From B8-G4 sp033720735 (GTDB taxonomy: Bacteria > Bacteroidota > Bacteroidia > Chitinophagales > Saprospiraceae): DNA of 10,748 nt. The position numbers and the translations under genes are program-made. A model generated the notes under the pieces. That model had not been told where the DNA came from, ran no database searches, and was given only the letters and a program-made list of their open reading frames with translations. This document shows, in pieces, positions 8,153-10,748 of the stretch; the stretch's first letter is position 1; every line of letters begins with the position of its first letter. Location: NCBI GenBank assembly GCA_033720735.1, contig JAWWBX010000130.1, forward strand, positions 1 to 10,748, written 5' to 3'.

Positions 8153-8192
8153 TGCACCATTCTGCGCTATTCTGCACCAACTTGCACCAAAA
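8153..8192. repeat. four tandem units with an exact 10-bp period
   Basis: The units on the plus strand are TGCACCATTC (8153), TGCGCTATTC (8163), TGCACCAACT (8173) and TGCACCAAAA (8183). TGC recurs at exactly 10-base spacing, about one helical turn, and three of four units read TGCACCA. The array lies between the HTH gene and the beta-helix gene, upstream of the candidate promoter of the latter. A set of protein-binding sites on one face of the DNA is possible; simple tandem slippage is the alternative. Confidence 0.6.
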
Positions 8193-8232
8193 CGCTAGTG
8201 GTCCCGGGTTGCTGAGGACCATCGATGTCACT

Positions 8233-8424
8233 CTACTTGTATTTGGTCCCTCTTGGATCACCAAGGACGCGATAGATCCTTCGCAGGTCGTGCGGATAAA
8301 TACGCCCCCGGGGCAGGTCGATGCCGGCCATCTTCAGACGCCGGGCCAGTGTATTGCGACTGATGCCGTATTCTTCTGCGAGTTCCTGCCGGGTCTTGGC
8401 CTGCAGCGTTCTTTGATCACCCAT
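8233..8424 (-). CDS. small helix-turn-helix DNA-binding protein
   Basis: This is a 63-residue basic protein starting with ATG at 8424 and ending with TAG. Residues 12-32 (RQELAEEYGISRNTLARRLK) form a clear helix-turn-helix: the first helix around LAEEYG, the turn at GIS, and the recognition helix SRNTLARRL. The C-terminal part (IDLPRGRIYPHDLRRIYRVLG) may form a second small helical unit. There is no ligand or receiver domain, so if it is a regulator it acts as a bare DNA-binding unit. It is divergent from the DJ-1/PfpI lipoprotein gene (145 bases apart) and lies upstream of the beta-helix gene on the same strand. The decayed copy of this locus retains the recognition-helix codons at 2821-2859. 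That duplication supports a real gene. Targets are unknown. Confidence 0.72.
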   Translation of the reverse strand: MGDQRTLQAKTRQELAEEYGISRNTLARRLKMAGIDLPRGRIYPHDLRRIYRVLGDPRGTKYK

Positions 8425-8794
8425 GATGATTGGCTGTTCAGGTTTACGGGACGAGCAGGTGGGGCGGGATTGCAGACATGGGATTATGATTTCAACGCGT
8501 CAATAGATGCGTTTATTGAATCTCAAACTCAGAAACCCTCACCATCGCCCGAATCCCTACCTTCAATCCATGAAAACTATCCTGACACTGGCATCTGTGT
8601 CCTTCTTCCTGATCTCCTGCCAACAGGCTCCGACTGATCACGACCCCACCGAATCTGCGATTCCACCCGGCACCAACCAGACCCTCAATCCTGACTGGTA
8701 CAACGTCGCCTTCCTGATCATGGACGGCGTGTACAACACCGAGCTGACGGCACCGTTCGACATCTTCCACCACACACGGTACCGGGAGGGGATC
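8350..8794. repeat. HTH/DJ-1 block, copy 2 (intact)
   Basis: This is the intact counterpart of 2833-3210. It covers the N-terminal half of the HTH gene, the 145-base divergent spacer, and the first 75 codons of the lipoprotein gene. The spacer is as similar between copies as the coding start, which fits a single duplication of the whole segment followed by unconstrained drift of copy 1. Confidence 0.85.
8425..8569. promoter_or_regulatory. divergent intergenic spacer between the HTH and DJ-1 genes
   Basis: Both promoters of the divergent pair should lie in these 145 bases. I find no clear TTTG/TAnnTTTG pair on either strand. Bases 8437-8569 are matched gaplessly by 2857-2989, so the spacer was duplicated with its gene. 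Confidence 0.4.
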
Positions 8795-9313
8795 AAACCG
8801 ATGAATGTCTTCCTGGTTGCCGACACGGACGATCCGGTGACCACCTTTGAGGGTATCCAGCTCATTCCGGATTTCAACTACCTGACCGATACCCTGCCGG
8901 CGATCGACATCCTGGTCGTGCCGAGCGCGGAGCACCATCTCGACACGGATTTGGAGAACACGGTCATGATCGACTTTGTGCGGGAGACCAGTGCCGGTGC
9001 CTCGTATGTCATCTCGCTGTGCGACGGCGCCTTCGTACTCGCCAAGGCAGGCCTTCTGGACTCGGTCGTGTCTACGACCTTCCCCGGGGATCTCGACCGC
9101 TACGAGGAGATGTTCCCACAGCTCGACGTCAGGCGGGACGTGCTGTTTGTGCACGACGGCAAGTACATCACCTCGGCGGGCGGCGCGAAGTCCTTTGAAG
9201 CCTCGCTCTACCTGGCCGAGCATTTGTACGGTGCAGAGATCGCACGCAGTCTGGCGAAAGGGCTGGTGATTGATTGGGAGCTTGAGAAAGTTCCGCATTT
9301 GGTCGTTGACTGA
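8570..9313 (+). CDS. DJ-1/PfpI (GATase1-like) family lipoprotein
   Basis: This is a 247-residue protein. ATG 8570 is chosen because it gives a textbook lipoprotein signal, MKTILTLASVSFFLISC, with lipobox LISC and lipidated Cys17. An in-frame ATG at 8507 would put a basic, proline-containing stretch before it. The mature part matches the DJ-1/PfpI superfamily of the GlxA/AraC-associated type: NVAFLIMDGVYNTELTAPFD (45-64) with the conserved Glu58, IDILVVPSA (112-120), the nucleophile elbow VISLCDGAFVLAKAGLLD (147-164) with Cys151, then TTFPGDLDRY (169-178) and YITSAGGAKSFEASLYLAEH (199-218). The position that often reads TTHW in GlxA-like relatives is TTFP here, so that histidine is absent. Relatives include amidases, hydratases, glyoxalases and regulators, so the reaction cannot be assigned. 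Membrane-anchored members are less common than cytoplasmic ones. A broken copy lies at 2990-3258. Base composition is GC-rich, like the peptidase and response-regulator genes. Confidence 0.9.
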   Translation: MKTILTLASVSFFLISCQQAPTDHDPTESAIPPGTNQTLNPDWYNVAFLIMDGVYNTELTAPFDIFHHTRYREGIKPMNVFLVADTDDPVTTFEGIQLIPDFNYLTDTLPAIDILVVPSAEHHLDTDLENTVMIDFVRETSAGASYVISLCDGAFVLAKAGLLDSVVSTTFPGDLDRYEEMFPQLDVRRDVLFVHDGKYITSAGGAKSFEASLYLAEHLYGAEIARSLAKGLVIDWELEKVPHLVVD

Positions 9314-9320
9314 ACGTTCA

Positions 9321-9354
9321 ATGTTTAAAGTTTAAAGTTTAAGGTTGAATGTTC
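9321..9354. repeat. TTTAAAGTTTAA phrase repeat, forward copy
   Basis: AATGTTTAAAGTTTAAAG followed by TTTAAGGTTGAATGTT. An opposite-orientation relative lies at 9532-9560 (GTTAAACTTTAAACCTTGAA), and further copies at 9598-9610 and 9707-9728. Such TTTAAA words are recalled as common intergenic filler in Bacteroidota, though I could not check that here. Confidence 0.6.
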
Positions 9355-9427
9355 CGGATTTCGCATTTCGCGTTTTGTGTTCCTGAGTATATCTGGATGT
9401 TTCAAGTTAGAGGCGGATATGCGCATT

Positions 9428-9447
9428 GGCGAATCGGCGCATTCGCC
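9428..9447. repeat. inverted repeat, 7-bp stem with 6-base loop
   Basis: GGCGAAT (9428-9434) and ATTCGCC (9441-9447) pair perfectly around CGGCGC. No T-run follows on either strand, so a classical intrinsic terminator is unlikely, although the site lies between convergent genes. Confidence 0.5.
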
Positions 9448-9567
9448 TATAGAAGCGCGCCAGGAGCCAATAGCGAAAAGCCAACAGCCAATGGCATAGA
9501 GTGTTTCGGGTTCCGCGTTCCGGGTTTTGCGTGAACGTTAAACTTTAAACCTTGAACATTGCACCGA

Positions 9568-9621
9568 GTCCACCCGCATCAAGCCAAAATCGACCCCAAC
9601 TTTAAACCTGAAACCAACCCC
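9568..9621. repeat. direct repeat unit A, containing a copy of the response regulator's last codons
   Basis: Bases 9568-9596 match 9674-9702 with two differences. Bases 9598-9621 are identical over 24 bases to 9719-9742, which encode the last eight residues (GVGFRFKV) of the response regulator on the minus strand. Beyond 9621 the two copies diverge at once. Confidence 0.85.
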
Positions 9622-9633
9622 GGCCCCGGCCCT

Positions 9634-9661
9634 GTCTACTACGCCTGCAGGCTTTGTAGAC
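9634..9661. repeat. inverted repeat with palindromic GCCTGCAGGC core
   Basis: GTCTAC (9634-9639) pairs with GTAGAC (9656-9661) around the perfect 10-bp palindrome GCCTGCAGGC (9643-9652). It lies downstream of the response regulator and could fold in the transcript, but no T-tract follows. It sits between repeat units A and B. Confidence 0.55.
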
Positions 9662-9673
9662 CGAGGAAAGGGT

Positions 9674-9742
9674 GTCCACCCACATCGAGCCAAAATCGAC
9701 CCAAAACTTTAAACCTTAAACTTTAAACCTGAAACCAACCCC
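9674..9742. repeat. direct repeat unit B, overlapping the 3' end of the response regulator
   Basis: This is the counterpart of unit A. It is longer by an extra TTTAAACCTTAAAC-type insertion around 9707-9720, and its last 27 bases are the coding end plus stop (9716-9742) of the response regulator. Confidence 0.85.
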
Positions 9743-10393
9743 GTGCACATTCTCGATGGTGACCTTGTCGTCGGACTTGAGGTACTTGCGCAGGCGCGAG
9801 ACGAAGACGTCGAGGCTGCGTCCCAGGAAGTAGTCATCCTCGCCCCAGATTTGCAGCAGGATATCGGAGCGCTTGAGCACCCGGCGGGGATGCTCGGCGA
9901 AGAGTTTGAGGAGGTCGGCTTCGCGCTGGGTCAGGGTGTGGTCTTCACCGTTGGCCGTCAGGGTGAGGTTGTCGTAGTCAAAACGGAACTTCCCAAGCGT
10001 GTAGATAGCTTCTCCCGAGAGGTCGGTGATGTTACGGCGGCGCAGAAAGACCTGGATGCGGAGCAGCAGCTCCTCCATGCTGAACGGCTTGGTAATGTAG
10101 TCGTCGGCCCCGAGTTGCAGCCCCTCGATGCGGTCTTCCTTGAGCGACTTGGCGGTCAGGAACAGGATGGGCACCTGCACGTCGCGCTTGCGAATCTCGC
10201 GTGCGAGCGCAAAGCCGTCCATTTCCGGGAGCATGACGTCGAGAATGCACAGGTCAAACTCGTGCTCTTTGAAGGCCTCCAGGGCTTCCTTCCCCTTGGC
10301 AAAGTGCACAACTTCGTACCCTTTGAGTTCGAGATGATCCTTGGTGATATAACTCAGCGTTTCGTCGTCTTCTACGTAGAGGATGCGTGCCAT
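9716..10393 (-). CDS. OmpR/PhoB-family response regulator, RprY-like
   Basis: This is a 225-residue two-domain regulator with ATG at 10393. The receiver domain (1-119) has the acidic pair D9/D10 (VEDDE), the phospho-acceptor D52 in LDVMLPEMDG, T80 in FLTAKS and K102 in YITKPFS, so all switch residues are present. The winged-helix DNA-binding domain spans about 128-225 (LTQREADLLKLFAEHP; RSLDVFVSRLRKYL 192-205; ENVHGVGFRF). It should bind promoter DNA when phosphorylated by the kinase encoded just upstream; only four bases separate the kinase's TAG from this ATG, so they form one operon. Sequence style resembles RprY of Bacteroides, but the target genes cannot be told. The stop codon lies within an intergenic repeat unit (9674-9742). 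Confidence 0.96.
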   Translation of the reverse strand: MARILYVEDDETLSYITKDHLELKGYEVVHFAKGKEALEAFKEHEFDLCILDVMLPEMDGFALAREIRKRDVQVPILFLTAKSLKEDRIEGLQLGADDYITKPFSMEELLLRIQVFLRRRNITDLSGEAIYTLGKFRFDYDNLTLTANGEDHTLTQREADLLKLFAEHPRRVLKRSDILLQIWGEDDYFLGRSLDVFVSRLRKYLKSDDKVTIENVHGVGFRFKV

Positions 10394-10397
10394 ACTG

Positions 10398-10748
10398 CTA
10401 ATTGCCTTGCGGAATAGTGATCTTCATTTCGGTGCCCTCACCCGGTTCGCTCTCGACCCCGATCTGCCATTTGTGAGCGTCCACGATCCCCTTGACATAA
10501 TGCAGGCCGAGGCCAAAGCCCTTGACATCGTGCCGGTTGCCGGTGGGGACCCGGTAAAATTTCTTGAACAGCATTTTCTGATGTTCGGGTGCGATACCGA
10601 TGCCGTGGTCGCGGATGGCCAGCTCCAGGCCGTCACGGGCGTCCTTCGTTTCGATGTGGATCATCGGGTGCCCGTTGCTGTACTTGACGGCATTGTCGAG
10701 TAGGTTCTGGATCACGTTGGTCAGGTGCAACTTGTCGGCTTTGATCCG
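10398..10748 (-). CDS. sensor histidine kinase, C-terminal catalytic part (partial at window edge)
   Basis: The last 116 residues of a histidine kinase; the sensor, dimerisation domain and phospho-accepting His are outside the window. The ATP-binding HATPase_c domain is visible with its boxes in order: N-box NVIQNLLDNAVKYS (11-24), G1 DHGIGIAPEH (47-56), F-box FKKFYRVPTG (61-70) and G2 GFGLGL (77-82), ending IGVESEPGEGTEMKITIP. The frame is open to the window end; a TTG at 10730 is internal, not a start. It is the cognate kinase of the response regulator that follows after four bases. The wording FKKFYRVPTGN..DVKGFGLGLHYVK is typical of RprX-like kinases in Bacteroidota. Confidence 0.95.
   Translation of the reverse strand, partial: RIKADKLHLTNVIQNLLDNAVKYSNGHPMIHIETKDARDGLELAIRDHGIGIAPEHQKMLFKKFYRVPTGNRHDVKGFGLGLHYVKGIVDAHKWQIGVESEPGEGTEMKITIPQGN

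Larger units (their letters stand above)
9314..9715. other. 402-base intergenic region full of short repeats
   Basis: No gene is supported here. The region holds TTTAAA-based words in both orientations (9324-9344 and 9537-9551), and GTT/TTC/CGC words near 9353-9374 and 9504-9531. It also has GCCAAT/GCCAAC words at 9466-9494, two hairpins, and a direct repeat carrying the response regulator's 3' end. No tRNA, riboswitch or clear terminator with a T-tract was found. The genes on either side converge here. Confidence 0.7.

Noticed and set aside
8153..8192. CRISPR-like array
   Set aside because: Units are only 10 bp and directly abutting, with no spacers and no cas genes in the window.
8507..8569. 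upstream in-frame ATG extending the DJ-1 lipoprotein by 21 residues
   Set aside because: The extension would place a basic, proline-containing stretch ahead of a perfect lipoprotein signal. Its presence in the duplicated copy is explained by duplication of the DNA.
8101..8637. 178-codon open frame on the plus strand
   Set aside because: It runs over the 10-bp array, antisense to the HTH gene and into the lipoprotein start in another frame; its sequence shows no domain or plausible start context.
8513..9298. 261-codon open frame on the minus strand
   Set aside because: It is antisense to the DJ-1/PfpI gene, which has recognisable motifs throughout. The antisense product is rich in Arg, Val and Gly and shows no domain.
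9428..9447. intrinsic terminator
   Set aside because: The stem is short and no T-run follows on either strand.
9349..9534. 61-codon open frame in the intergenic repeats
   Set aside because: It is composed of phrase-like repeats, has no recognisable motif and no clear start signal.
9743..10417. 224-codon open frame on the plus strand
   Set aside because: It is antisense to the response regulator, which has all receiver and winged-helix motifs.

Overview
The window looks like Bacteroidota DNA, possibly from the Saprospiria/Lewinella side, although the exact lineage is inference. The main evidence is three secreted proteins ending in type IX secretion (T9SS) type A sorting domains, two with a KIYPNPF motif and one with TIYPNPS. 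Other support comes from a kinase/regulator pair resembling RprX/RprY, a DPP-IV-type peptidase, start regions mostly without strong Shine-Dalgarno sites, and intergenic repeats built from TTTAAA and GCCAAC words.

Layout from left to right: (1) 1-1150, minus strand, the N-terminal 383 residues of an S9 dipeptidyl-peptidase IV-like enzyme whose catalytic end lies outside the window. (2) 1241-8021, minus strand, a lower-GC block of three T9SS cargo genes. The first transcribed is a 1083-residue parallel beta-helix protein (8021 to 4770). A propeller-like protein follows it, probably translationally coupled (TTG start at 4765). After a 537-base gap comes a second propeller-like protein (2749 to 1241) that is a clear tandem paralogue. 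(3) The gap holds a broken copy of a divergent gene pair: a remnant of a small HTH gene and a frameshifted, truncated DJ-1/PfpI lipoprotein gene. (4) The intact pair sits at 8233-8424 (HTH, minus) and 8570-9313 (DJ-1/PfpI lipoprotein, plus). (5) 9314-9715 is a repeat-rich intergenic stretch. (6) 9716-10748, minus strand, holds an OmpR-family response regulator and the end of its histidine kinase.

The two-component pair and the peptidase are ordinary chromosomal functions. The accessory part is the T9SS cargo block and the duplicated HTH/DJ-1 module next to it. In both places the module lies upstream of a T9SS cargo gene, which suggests block duplication followed by decay of one copy. I found no proof of a new defence or metabolic system. 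The best leads are the duplicated HTH/DJ-1-lipoprotein module, a four-unit array with an exact 10-bp period between the HTH gene and the large cargo gene, and an intergenic repeat that carries an exact copy of the last eight codons of the response regulator.
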